DNA of 64,000 nt. Origin: Desulfomonile tiedjei DSM 6799 (GTDB lineage: Bacteria > Desulfobacterota > Desulfomonilia > Desulfomonilales > Desulfomonilaceae). The stretch is taken from positions 4,468,001 through 4,532,000 of the forward strand of contig NC_018025.1 of assembly GCF_000266945.1 (NCBI RefSeq), written 5' to 3'. The notes beneath the pieces were generated by a model. It was not told the DNA's origin. It saw nothing but the letters and a program-made list of their open reading frames with translations, and made no database searches. Of the stretch, positions 34,723 to 43,668 are shown piece by piece (the first letter of the stretch is position 1; each line of letters opens with the position of its first letter). The translations under genes and the position numbers were made by a program.

Positions 34723-35883
34723 ATGGAAACACGAGTACCTTTTCTTGAAGTGAGCGATGCGATTGTGGCATCCGGAGCGGACACTCTGTACTGGTGCATG
34801 CAATGCGGTCTGTGCACCGGCACGTGTCCATATCGTCTTGTGCCGGGCGAGGCTTCGGAGCAGTTCAATATACGGTGGGTTCAGCGACTCGGACAGCTCG
34901 GTCTCGAAGGATTCGAATCCGAAAATTGTCTGTTCGCCTGTACCACCTGCAGGGCGTGCATGGATCGTTGCCCTCGTGGCGTTGACATTATCGGTAACGT
35001 GAGGGGCATGCGTGGTATGCTGGCCGAGGTCGGCACGATTCCGCCAAGCCTGAAGCCCATTGCAGGAAGCCTCCATTCTCAGGGGAATCCCTGGTCAGGC
35101 GATCGCGGCAAACGTATCGATTGGACGAAGGACATCGATGTCCCGACCTTTTCTGAAGGCACCGAGTATTTCCTGTCGGTATGTTGCACCTCCTGCTACG
35201 ACATGCGCAGCCAGAAGATCGCCAAGTCGGTTGCCAAAGCGCTCACCGCTGCAGGGATAAGTTTCGGCATCATCGGGAACGAAGAGAGCTGCTGCGGAGA
35301 ATCCATCCGTAAGATCGGCGATGAAGCGCTTTTCCAGAAGCTCGCACAGTCAAACATCGAGCTGTACAACAGCAAGGGCGTGAAGAAGATCATCGTTACT
35401 TCCCCGCATTGCCTGTACACGTTCAAGAACGAGTATCCCGAGCTTGGCGGAGAGTATGAAGTGTATCATTACACAGAAATACTTGCTCAGGCGCTTGCAG
35501 GCGGGAAGCTGAAGCTCCAGGGAGACGCAGCCGGAACCGTGGCCATGCACGATCCATGTTATCTTGGCCGTCACAGTGAAGTGTACGACCCGCCTAGGCA
35601 GTTGATCGAGGCGGTTCCCGGTGCAGAGCTGAAAGAGCTTTCCAGAAACAAGAAAGATAGCGTGTGCTGCGGCGGTGGGGGCGGCCGAGTGTGGATGGAA
35701 ACCAAAGCGGGCGAACGGTTCGCGGAACTCCGTATTCAAGATGCGGTTGATTCAGGCGCGAACACTCTGGTGACCTCCTGCCCGTACTGCATCACCATGC
35801 TGGAAGATTCCTGTAATGTTATGGGCAAAACCGATCAGCTCCGCGTGATCGATCTTTCCGAACTCATAGCCGAAAAATTGTAA
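34723..35883 (+). CDS. HdrC-HdrB-like (HdrD-type) iron-sulfur fusion protein
   Basis: A 386-residue soluble protein in the place where qmoC would stand. The N-terminal HdrC-like part has two [4Fe-4S] motifs, C25-C35 (CMQCGLCTGTCP) and C73-C83 (CTTCRACMDRCP). The HdrB-like part has two Cys-rich CCG domains: CCTSCYDM with EESCCGES and PHCLYTF, then HDPCYLGRHSEVYDPPRQL with CCGGGGGRVWME and SCPYC. No membrane helix or haem-b domain is present, whereas QmoC has one. It lies 134 bases after qmoB on the same strand, with only a weak AGGAAA ribosome binding site. It could accept electrons from QmoAB and use a thiol/disulfide or another partner. GlpC-like alternatives are less likely. Confidence 0.85.
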   Translation: METRVPFLEVSDAIVASGADTLYWCMQCGLCTGTCPYRLVPGEASEQFNIRWVQRLGQLGLEGFESENCLFACTTCRACMDRCPRGVDIIGNVRGMRGMLAEVGTIPPSLKPIAGSLHSQGNPWSGDRGKRIDWTKDIDVPTFSEGTEYFLSVCCTSCYDMRSQKIAKSVAKALTAAGISFGIIGNEESCCGESIRKIGDEALFQKLAQSNIELYNSKGVKKIIVTSPHCLYTFKNEYPELGGEYEVYHYTEILAQALAGGKLKLQGDAAGTVAMHDPCYLGRHSEVYDPPRQLIEAVPGAELKELSRNKKDSVCCGGGGGRVWMETKAGERFAELRIQDAVDSGANTLVTSCPYCITMLEDSCNVMGKTDQLRVIDLSELIAEKL

Positions 35884-35903
35884 GTCTAATCTCTTATTGG
35901 ATG

Positions 35904-35935
35904 CCGGGAAGTCTCTCGTTGCGGAGATTTCCCGG
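35904..35935 (+). terminator. hairpin after the hdr-like gene
   Basis: CCGGGAAGTCTC pairs with GGAGATTTCCCGG, 20 bases after the stop. The tail (GTTACCATTAAAATTCTACC) is not a real T run, so it may be a weak or Rho-assisted terminator. Confidence 0.55.
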
Positions 35936-36138
35936 GTTACCATTAAAATTCTACCTTTTACGTTTGCTTCTAAACAATTTTTGTTCTTCGAATATTGTAT
36001 TTAATTGGTCATACTGTACTTTTGTTCAATGTTAAAATGTGACGATCGCGCTCTCAATGCTTTGTTTCTCAATAAATGTAACCATTTACTGAAGAACCGA
36101 TCAGAAAAATAGACCGGACCCGGAGCCAATTTTTTTTC

Positions 36139-36602
36139 TTGACATCGAATTGCACCTCACTTACTGTCCATTAAACGGTTCAGTATTGATGTCTCCCAGA
36201 TTATGTCATGCGAGACATAAGCCCTTAATTGGCAATATATGCGGAGACATCTGCTGCCGGTTGTATGTGTTTGTGATTTGTTATGAGAGGCCGCCCTGGA
36301 TGGGTTGCCTACCGATTCTCCTACATCAGTATTCGCGTCACGAATAAAGGGATAGTCGACCGATTTTCCCAGTAGGTCGAGTATTGCCATCAATTATGCG
36401 AGGACCGCTCTTCTGACAGCCATGCATAATTTTTGGTGCTACTTCGTGAACACATACTGTGTAGATTCAATTACGCGTTCTTAACCAAATCAAAGCTTGC
36501 TGCAATTGCCGGTGCTAGATGTAATTCGAACTGTACCAGTAACAACAATGTACTTACGTCTACAGTTCCATTCGTGCGGAGCAATCCGAGTGGAGTAAAA
36601 AA
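36139..36602 (+). promoter_or_regulatory. possible structured leader of the PilY1-like operon
   Basis: A promoter-like TTGACA at 36139-36144 and TACTGT at 36162-36167 (17-base spacer) lie about 440 bases upstream of the next gene. Downstream, GATGTCTCC (36188-36196) can pair with GAGACAT (36212-36218) or with GGAGACATC (36243-36251), mutually exclusive hairpins. A further hairpin, TATTCG / CGAATA, lies near 36331-36347. No riboswitch family I know fits. The preceding 35936-36138 is AT-rich with nothing definite. Confidence 0.4.
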
Positions 36603-37055
36603 ATGAACGGAATAAGGGCGCTGCAAAGCATCTCTTTTGCCCGGATCTGGGTTTTCGTTGTTCTTCTCCTTTGCGTAACTGCAAGCACGTTAACAGCAGC
36701 AACCCCGGACCGGAACAATACCCCGGACTCAGGCTACAATTCGACACAAACTCCGCAGGACTCAGCCGCAGCCTCGCTGCTCGAGGCCGCTCTGACGCTT
36801 CTGTTGAAGCACGGGTACTCTATCGAGGGCCCCGTCCAGGTGAGCAAGGTTGGACCTTCTTCCCTCACAATCTTCACAGGAAAAGCACAGAACGTGGAGA
36901 TCCTTCTCGCCGAAAAAAGAGTGACAATCAAGAATTCCGAAAACAAAGACATGACTTTGAGCGAAATTAAACAATTTTCCAAAGTTTACATCTGCCGCAA
37001 AGGCGATGAAGTGGTCATTCTCGTGCTCCCGAACAAGGAGAGTAGAAATGCTTAA
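36603..37055 (+). CDS. small exported protein upstream of PilY1-like gene
   Basis: A 150-residue protein with a signal peptide (ARIWVFVVLLLCVTASTLTAA), then a Ser/Thr/Asn-rich linker, then a compact domain of about 90 residues (LLEAALTLLLKHGYSIEGPVQV, TIFTGKAQNVEILLAEKRVTI, VYICRKGDEVVILVLP). I do not recognise the family. GGAG lies before the ATG. Its stop codon overlaps the start of the PilY1-like gene by eight bases, so the two are translationally coupled. It could be a chaperone or accessory of that large protein, by position only. Confidence 0.75.
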   Translation: MNGIRALQSISFARIWVFVVLLLCVTASTLTAATPDRNNTPDSGYNSTQTPQDSAAASLLEAALTLLLKHGYSIEGPVQVSKVGPSSLTIFTGKAQNVEILLAEKRVTIKNSENKDMTLSEIKQFSKVYICRKGDEVVILVLPNKESRNA

Positions 37056-40000
37056 AGCGGCCTATCTTAGAGTGAAGCTCTTCCTGTCACTGGCGACAGC
37101 AGCATGCCTCATCATGGGAGGCGTTCAGAGCGATTCCTGGGCGAAGTATTCTTCCTGCAATGTCCCTCCGGTGGTTGGGGCTAATCCGAAGCCGAACGTC
37201 ATGATTGTTATGGACTATTCCGGGAGTATGCAATTTCCCGCGTATTACGATGATGCGTACCAGAATAGTTATTATAGTAATGGTGTCGCAAACTGCTATT
37301 ACGTCGACTCTGATGACGAACCTCGCGTTCTTAAGACATACGCTCCGTCGACGTCGTACTACGGACTCTTCGAATCGGATAAATATTACGTGTACGAGAC
37401 CGATGCATCGGCAAGCACTGAATATTTTCGGTTGGCCAATCCTCAGCCGGTGAATCAATACGCTTTTTCTGCCGAATCCCAGGACGGTGGCTCAGGCACC
37501 ATATGGTTCACAGCCGCCGGGCACAATTTTCAGGTGAACGATCTCGTCGCCTTTTACGACCTGACAAGTCACAAGAGTCTCAATGGGAATGCCTACACTG
37601 TGACCCAGGTCAGTGGTTCTCGCTTCAAAATTGCCCGACCCTGGAACGGCAAAGCTGATAAGGCAGTGGGATATGCAATCAAACGAATTTACGGGACATT
37701 GGCTCCAGGATCCACCACGGGCGTCAGCGGAAATATTCTCAATTTCGTGAACACTTCGCGAACCGATGCTGCACTCAAGGCGCTTATTGGCGGACGATCC
37801 GTATGCGACAATGACTATTGTTACTTGACGGGCCAGGGTGCACGGAGAAAATTCGGCGACACTGGAGATCTGAAGGCTGATTTTTACATAAGGCCGGCCG
37901 GAATAGTGAATACAAGCGGAGCCACGACCAATGCCGCGTATCCGGATAACTATAGTACCGGCACCTACTATAAAGATAGCGGCGATAACGACCGCGATCT
38001 CATAATGTCAATAACCGGCCAATACTCGGGATCGACGGCTGCGGGTAGCCGGTACGGGGACAGGTATTTTGAGGAATGGACATTCACGTTAACGAAGAAA
38101 ACCAAAGTGATAATGAGTCTTGATGGATCGTGGCCGGGATATGATTATTTGTCCATATATTCGCAGCCTCTTTATAATAATGGAACCGGAGACACATACA
38201 GGGTTGCGTCGAATAGCGGCAATACGGCCAGGATATCCTCGACCCTGAACGCGGGCACCTATTACGTCCGTGCTTCGTACAATGACAATTCCACCAGTAC
38301 CTCTTACAAGAAACCTTACACAATTAAATCCAACGTCCATTTGACTGCCTTTCAACTATCCGGATTCCAGCATCTTGGGGCGATGGGCAGCAAAATAGAA
38401 GCCATTCCATGGGCACGCGTGCGGGTGAGGCTGGAACCGGAAGGCACAATCAAAGACACCCGAAAAGGCGTTATTCAGCAGTCCTTTTCCCGGGTAAGGC
38501 TTGGATTCATGTACTACAAAGGAGTAAACGGTCACGAGGGAAAGATTCTTGTCGGGTGCGACAACGAGAGTATGGACAGACTGATCAAAGCACTCGAAGG
38601 AGTCGGGTCCGGTGACGGACTCGATTTCACCCAGGTTTATCCTTATTATGGGACGCCTACGGGAGAAGCAATGCGGGAAGCGTACGACTATTTCAGGCAG
38701 GCCAACTCGGGCGGGGAGAGCAATAGTACGTTCATTGCACCCAAAACCGCTAAGGACCCGTATTATGGAGCCGTTACAGGGTCCAATGCGATTCCGATAC
38801 CCTGTAGGAAGAGTTTCGTTTTGCTCATCTCGGACGGTGAATGGAATGGATCGTTGGAACCGGTTTTCCCAACGAAACAGATGCATACTGAAGATCTTCG
38901 AACTGCTTCGGAATTCGCTGGTAAACAGAATGCCGATGTATATTCCGTGTTCGCCTTTTCGCAAAGTGTGCAGGGCTACAATTCGATGAAAACCATAGCC
39001 ATGTTCGGCGGGTTCACCGACATTCCGAAAACAGCAGGATGCCCCACACCCGATCCCACGGCCGGTTATCCGTACCCGGTAACCTATGTATCAAATTACT
39101 TTGACAGTAAGACTGATTTACCGTGGCCCGTAGCGAACTGTAACCCTTCGGGAACATATAATGAATGTTACTGCAAGGAATGGGATACCGTTTGGGACAG
39201 AGATGAAGACGGTACCACAGAGCAGAAAGGATTGCCGGACAACTACTTTGAAGCGGACGACGGAAGAAAACTGGAAGAAGCTTTACTAAAGATCCTGGAA
39301 GGCGTTGCAGCAAGAACAGGGGCGGCAAGCGCAGTCGCCACCGTTTCGCAGGAAGTCCGTACCTCGGATATCATCGTACGCGGGGTTTTCGAAGCCGAAG
39401 ATCCTCGAGAGGGTAGATCCGGATCCTATCTTTGGAAAGGACATCTCGAGGCATATTTTCCTTTCGCAGTTGACGACAAAGAGGTCTACGATTTTGAAAT
39501 ACCGGCAAACCAGGGAAAATTGTGTACCGAGATCAATTCGTTAAACTGCTGGGACGGCGGCCAGATACTTGCCTCCAATGTTCCGGTGGACTCCGCGGGC
39601 AGGAACATCTTCACGTGGGATCCTGTGGCAAAAAAACAAAAACTGTTTGACACCACAAACATCACGAAAGATGACCTCTACGGTGCTCAAAGCGGCAGCT
39701 ATACGGATGCCCAAAGGCTGGCCCTGATTAACTGGGTAAGAGGGGAATCTCAGGACCTGCTACGAGATCGCGAAGGATGGAAACTGGGCGATATTGTGTA
39801 TTCCACTCCCGTGATTGTAGGACCGCCTAGGCTCGGTGATGTTTCCCGGCGCGATCCGCACGTGAACAAATTTCTTCAGTACAGAGATAAACAATCAAAG
39901 CGGCCGAAAGTGGTCTACGTTGGTGGAAATGATGGAATGCTCCACGCGTTTCTCATGTCTACAACTGAGGATGGGCTCAACTGGAAGGTGAGAAGGAGTG

Positions 40001-42099
40001 AGGATGGGCAAATCGGAAAAGAGATTTGGGCCTACATTCCAAGCAATCTTCTGACCGAATTAAAAGAACTTGCAGCTCCGACCTACGGCTCCACAGGATG
40101 CAAACACAGAACCATGGTGGACCTCTCAGCGAGATCCTGGGAAGTGTACATGAAATCCGAGAAGTATTGCAGCGCCTCGGAAAAAGACGACAATGACCGG
40201 TGCTGGCGAACGGTAATCGTTGGCGGAGAGCGAGGCGGAGGCGATCTATACTTTGGTATAGATATCACCGATCCGTTTGATCCGCATGTGCTGTGGGAAT
40301 ATTCGATTCTTAAGAACCGTGTGGTTGTGGAGGCCGCAGCTTCGGGAACCGACCCAAATTGTGTCCAGCAATGTAGGAGTAATTGTCAAAACACGTGCCT
40401 TACCGAATATAACACCTGTTACGATGCTTGCCGGGACTGGGGTTGGTCCAAGAAGTACTGCCGCAATCTCTGTACTCCTGAGCAGACGACATGCCAGACC
40501 ACGTGTGAAGCTGGATGTGATGCAAAATGTACACTCCCTCCAGGGGACTTCAAATGCTACGTGCCATTTCGTGACGCTTACGAGAGCATAAAACTGCTTC
40601 CCATGTCCTGGTCACAGCCCTATTTGGGACAAGTCAAAATTCCGCCTTCTGTAAAATTCTACGTGGGCGACCCAAATCCTGTCACTGGAGGTGGTCAACC
40701 TTCCAATTATGTCCAGTTCACCACCGGTACGGATAAGGATAACGACAAAAGAGCCGTAGTATTCATGGGTGGAGGAATTCACATTTTTGACAAGACATTT
40801 GCTACGGAGCCGACAACGATACCTGGACCCGGGACTCCCCCTACCCAGATTTCGATGGATCGTTTCAAACTCGCCCTCTTCTGGCCCTTCCTCCTCATGA
40901 TGGACATTGAAACCGGCCAAAACCTGTTTGAGTATGTGTGGCCTGTAGTGCTGAACAAGAACATCAACAATTTCAACGTAAAGACTGCCGGATCAAATAC
41001 GATTCCTTATGCAATGTCGGATCCCCTCTGCCTCGACATTTGGGATCAGGAAAATGACACTGTCGGAGATGACGGCTACATAGACCGAATATACGTCGGG
41101 GATATGAACGGTTACCTGTACGGAATAAAGTTTAATCTCGACGATCGTTTCCCGAATGCTACCACCACAAACTCGAATTTCGGGATGCAAGTGGAAATCT
41201 GGCCTACAAAGCCCATTTCGGGTGACGACCTGGGCACAGACGATTACCGATCCGGATTGCAGCCGATTACAGTATCACCGGTGGCAAGTATGGAACCAAT
41301 TGACACGTCGACTATGCCGGCTCTCCGAGTAATCTTCGGAACCGGAAAGTACGACGATGTCATGGAAGCTGATTCCGACAAACAGGATACTGCGAGGATG
41401 ACATTGTACAACTTGAGAGATCCTATTATAACAACAAGCGGAGGAGTGACGTACGGCCTTCCGGTCATTGATCCGACAAACTCTCATCAGGTGTACGATT
41501 CGACTCACACGACAAACTTCAGGGTGCAATTCATCCCGAGGTGCGGTTTGCCCAACAACATCGTCTCTTTCAACAACAACTGCAATTGGATGAAAAACGC
41601 AACAGATGCGGATTGCTGTCAGAGTTCGTGCAGTTCGCCGTGTTACAAGTGTATATACGATTTGAGACACCCATGCACAACTAGCATGAATAACTGTATT
41701 TTCCCGACCGACTCGGTCACCGATAAACCGGGAGAAAGAATCATCGGTAAACCGTTGCTTGCAGGCGGAACAGTGTTCTTTACAACATACACTCCGCCTC
41801 ACGATGCGTGCGGGTTCACAGGTAAAGGTATACTCTACGCCTTCAACTATATGTGTGAGGCGATGGAGGGCAATCCGTTCGATACCCTGGATACGGTTGC
41901 CGTGCCCGGGCCGGGAGGTGTAGATAATCCCGCCGGCTATGTGGCGGGTGAGCCTGTTACCGGGGTTCCTAGTAGGCCGGTTCTCGATTCCAGAGGTGAG
42001 AACGTGATCGTGCAAATGAGTGACGGCACACTAAAGAGGTACAAAGTCGATCTCGGTGACAACAAGCCGCTCCAGTTCAGAGGTTGGCGCGCGAGGTAA
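37048..42099 (+). CDS. PilY1-like adhesin with VWA region and Cys-rich inserts
   Basis: A 1683-residue exported protein with signal peptide (VKLFLSLATAACLIMGG). Residues 50-62 hold a MIDAS-like DYSGSM starting a von Willebrand A-type region that continues to about residue 760, with inserted segments; SFVLLISDGEWNG is another VWA strand. A calcium-loop-like DRDEDG lies near residue 716. The C-terminal part, from about residue 900, is a PilY1 beta-propeller (GDIVYSTPVIVG, VVYVGGNDGMLHAF, YVGDMNGYLYG). Two Cys-rich inserts, near residues 1103-1170 and 1510-1550, are unusual. PilY1 proteins act with type IV pili in adhesion, pilus retraction and sensing. No minor pilin genes are adjacent. AAGGAG precedes the ATG at 37048; an ATG at 37006 lies inside the previous gene. 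Confidence 0.88.
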   Translation: MLKAAYLRVKLFLSLATAACLIMGGVQSDSWAKYSSCNVPPVVGANPKPNVMIVMDYSGSMQFPAYYDDAYQNSYYSNGVANCYYVDSDDEPRVLKTYAPSTSYYGLFESDKYYVYETDASASTEYFRLANPQPVNQYAFSAESQDGGSGTIWFTAAGHNFQVNDLVAFYDLTSHKSLNGNAYTVTQVSGSRFKIARPWNGKADKAVGYAIKRIYGTLAPGSTTGVSGNILNFVNTSRTDAALKALIGGRSVCDNDYCYLTGQGARRKFGDTGDLKADFYIRPAGIVNTSGATTNAAYPDNYSTGTYYKDSGDNDRDLIMSITGQYSGSTAAGSRYGDRYFEEWTFTLTKKTKVIMSLDGSWPGYDYLSIYSQPLYNNGTGDTYRVASNSGNTARISSTLNAGTYYVRASYNDNSTSTSYKKPYTIKSNVHLTAFQLSGFQHLGAMGSKIEAIPWARVRVRLEPEGTIKDTRKGVIQQSFSRVRLGFMYYKGVNGHEGKILVGCDNESMDRLIKALEGVGSGDGLDFTQVYPYYGTPTGEAMREAYDYFRQANSGGESNSTFIAPKTAKDPYYGAVTGSNAIPIPCRKSFVLLISDGEWNGSLEPVFPTKQMHTEDLRTASEFAGKQNADVYSVFAFSQSVQGYNSMKTIAMFGGFTDIPKTAGCPTPDPTAGYPYPVTYVSNYFDSKTDLPWPVANCNPSGTYNECYCKEWDTVWDRDEDGTTEQKGLPDNYFEADDGRKLEEALLKILEGVAARTGAASAVATVSQEVRTSDIIVRGVFEAEDPREGRSGSYLWKGHLEAYFPFAVDDKEVYDFEIPANQGKLCTEINSLNCWDGGQILASNVPVDSAGRNIFTWDPVAKKQKLFDTTNITKDDLYGAQSGSYTDAQRLALINWVRGESQDLLRDREGWKLGDIVYSTPVIVGPPRLGDVSRRDPHVNKFLQYRDKQSKRPKVVYVGGNDGMLHAFLMSTTEDGLNWKVRRSEDGQIGKEIWAYIPSNLLTELKELAAPTYGSTGCKHRTMVDLSARSWEVYMKSEKYCSASEKDDNDRCWRTVIVGGERGGGDLYFGIDITDPFDPHVLWEYSILKNRVVVEAAASGTDPNCVQQCRSNCQNTCLTEYNTCYDACRDWGWSKKYCRNLCTPEQTTCQTTCEAGCDAKCTLPPGDFKCYVPFRDAYESIKLLPMSWSQPYLGQVKIPPSVKFYVGDPNPVTGGGQPSNYVQFTTGTDKDNDKRAVVFMGGGIHIFDKTFATEPTTIPGPGTPPTQISMDRFKLALFWPFLLMMDIETGQNLFEYVWPVVLNKNINNFNVKTAGSNTIPYAMSDPLCLDIWDQENDTVGDDGYIDRIYVGDMNGYLYGIKFNLDDRFPNATTTNSNFGMQVEIWPTKPISGDDLGTDDYRSGLQPITVSPVASMEPIDTSTMPALRVIFGTGKYDDVMEADSDKQDTARMTLYNLRDPIITTSGGVTYGLPVIDPTNSHQVYDSTHTTNFRVQFIPRCGLPNNIVSFNNNCNWMKNATDADCCQSSCSSPCYKCIYDLRHPCTTSMNNCIFPTDSVTDKPGERIIGKPLLAGGTVFFTTYTPPHDACGFTGKGILYAFNYMCEAMEGNPFDTLDTVAVPGPGGVDNPAGYVAGEPVTGVPSRPVLDSRGENVIVQMSDGTLKRYKVDLGDNKPLQFRGWRAR

Positions 42100-42141
42100 G
42101 ATCGGGCCTCTGCCCGGACCCTTCGTGGCTTCCTTTTGCCA

Positions 42142-42175
42142 GGGGAGTAATCTCAGGATGACTCCCCATTTTTTT
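42142..42175 (+). terminator. rho-independent terminator after PilY1-like gene
   Basis: GGGGAGT and ACTCCCC form a perfect seven-base-pair stem with a 12-base loop, followed by A and seven T. It lies 43 bases past the stop. Confidence 0.88.
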
Positions 42176-42197
42176 GTCTCTATCTCAAGGACCAAGA

Positions 42198-42278
42198 CAG
42201 CCGGCGTAGGAAGGGGTGACAAGCGAGAACCGCATCAGTCGAATGTTTTCGCGACAGATGCGTTTCACCTGCCCCCAC
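42198..42278 (-). repeat. R2 element, copy 2 (inverted, degenerate)
   Basis: AGCCGGCGTAGGAAGGGGTG, GCGAGAACCGCATCAGTCGA and GCGACAGATGCG match the reverse complement of the R2 elements at 13681 and 53552, with several changes. Confidence 0.7.
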
Positions 42279-42358
42279 TAATATCTTATTGAAGCGAGGG
42301 GCAAACGTCAGAATTGCCAGCAATCGCTCCAGTACAGCTTCGACAAGAATCCGATCCC

Positions 42359-43207
42359 CTAGAGAAGCTGGCGTACAAAATTCGGCAGTGCCAGAGCCGC
42401 GCGATGAACGTCCGCGTTATAGTATCGTAGATCTTTTGTCGAAACTCCCGTGTCACGAGGCAGGCTCGTCAAGATGTCTATGGATTCCGAACAGAATGTG
42501 AAGGACCACATTCCTCCCGGATATGAAGGAATCACAGTAAGATACGGATTAGCCTTGTCCTCTCCGAAAACGTTCCGCAATTTCTTCACGGACTCGGAAA
42601 ATACGTCAGCCATGAAAAGGGGGCTTTCGGTCTGGAGCACCGCTGCACCCGTTTTTTTCAGGCTTCTCTTTATGTTCTCGTAGAAGGGAATCTCATACAG
42701 GGTAACCCCGGGGCCGACCGGATCGGTGGAGTCCACCAACACGAGGTCAAATTCCTCGTTGAAGCGGCTTATGAATGCCGCACCATCCTCATTGAGCACT
42801 TCCACACGCGGATCGTTCAATCCTGCTGATAACGCGGGGAAATACTCTTTGCACGAGGACACCACCAGAGGATCTATTTCACACAGAATGACTGATTCTA
42901 CGGAAGGATATTTCACTATTTCGGTTACTGCTCCCGCGTCCCCTCCACCGATGATCACGACTTTTCGAGCATTGCCGATCAAGGACATCGCGGGATGAAC
43001 CAGCATTTCATGATAGATGAACGTGTCCTTTTCCGTGACCATAAAGCAGCCGTTCAGAATGAGCACTCTGCCCATAATGTCGGTCTCGAAAATCTCGACC
43101 CGTTGGAATTCACTCGTCTTGTCGAACAGCTTTCGGGAGTAACGGACCGAGAATGCTGTCGCGTCATTGTAAGCTTCGGTAAACCAATTCTTTTCATTTA
43201 GGGACAT
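42359..43207 (-). CDS. speE: spermidine synthase (polyamine aminopropyltransferase)
   Basis: A 282-residue enzyme that transfers aminopropyl from decarboxylated SAM to putrescine or agmatine. Motifs are the N-terminal beta domain (VEIFETDIMGRVLILNG), the SAM-binding VVIIGGGDAGAVTEI (usually GGGDGG; here Gly replaced by Ala), LVDSTDPVGPG with the catalytic Asp, and LQTESPLFM. The start at 43207 overlaps the end of the arginine decarboxylase gene by ten bases, so both are co-translated. speD and speB are not in the window. Confidence 0.93.
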   Translation of the reverse strand: MSLNEKNWFTEAYNDATAFSVRYSRKLFDKTSEFQRVEIFETDIMGRVLILNGCFMVTEKDTFIYHEMLVHPAMSLIGNARKVVIIGGGDAGAVTEIVKYPSVESVILCEIDPLVVSSCKEYFPALSAGLNDPRVEVLNEDGAAFISRFNEEFDLVLVDSTDPVGPGVTLYEIPFYENIKRSLKKTGAAVLQTESPLFMADVFSESVKKLRNVFGEDKANPYLTVIPSYPGGMWSFTFCSESIDILTSLPRDTGVSTKDLRYYNADVHRAALALPNFVRQLL

Positions 43208-43668
43208 AGCACCACCGCCGCGAAGACAGCACCCACGCGCTTGACTGTGTGAGTGGCCGATATGCTTTTGATCTCTCGAATTTTGAGACCGCGGATTACT
43301 TCCATTCCTTCACGGACCATTTCCCTGCAGGCCTCTTCACAAATCGTAGCATCACCGAATCGGGAGCATTCCATGATCAATCCTGCACTGGTCGGGTCCT
43401 CCGGTATGCCTACAGCAACAGACGCGGATATTACCGCTCCGGGTTCGTATGCTACCAGCTCGCCATATGCGAGGGGGACCATCGATCCTTGCAGCAACAG
43501 GTAGGGTTCGATTTCTTCCGCTGCAGGTGGAAGAATGCTGCTCAACTTGATCAGATTCGTATTGCCGACTTTGGCGTCGAGCAGAGCGGCATCAAATGCA
43601 TTGAGTCCAGTGGTCGCATCTCCTGCGCCGGATGTTAGAAAGAAATGTCTGGGAAGCGGGCCGAACAT
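43198..43668 (-). CDS. pdaD: pyruvoyl-dependent arginine decarboxylase
   Basis: A 156-residue proenzyme that decarboxylates arginine to agmatine. The self-cleavage segment is KLSSILPPAAEE; the Ser-Ser pair is where chain cleavage generates the pyruvoyl group. TSGAGDATTGLNAFDAAL at the N-terminus and YGELVAYEPGAVISASVAVGI in the middle fit the PdaD family. AGGAGG eight bases upstream supports the ATG at 43668 over one at 43695. Overlaps speE. Agmatine must then be converted to putrescine by enzymes elsewhere, or be aminopropylated directly as in Thermus. Confidence 0.9.
   Translation of the reverse strand: MFGPLPRHFFLTSGAGDATTGLNAFDAALLDAKVGNTNLIKLSSILPPAAEEIEPYLLLQGSMVPLAYGELVAYEPGAVISASVAVGIPEDPTSAGLIMECSRFGDATICEEACREMVREGMEVIRGLKIREIKSISATHTVKRVGAVFAAVVLCP

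Noticed and set aside
34723-35883. Assignment as QmoC
   Set aside because: No membrane helices or haem-ligating region; CCG domains match HdrB/HdrD-type proteins instead.
36157-36393. 78-codon minus-strand frame in the PilY1 leader
   Set aside because: No ribosome binding site and it covers the structured segment; composition not gene-like.
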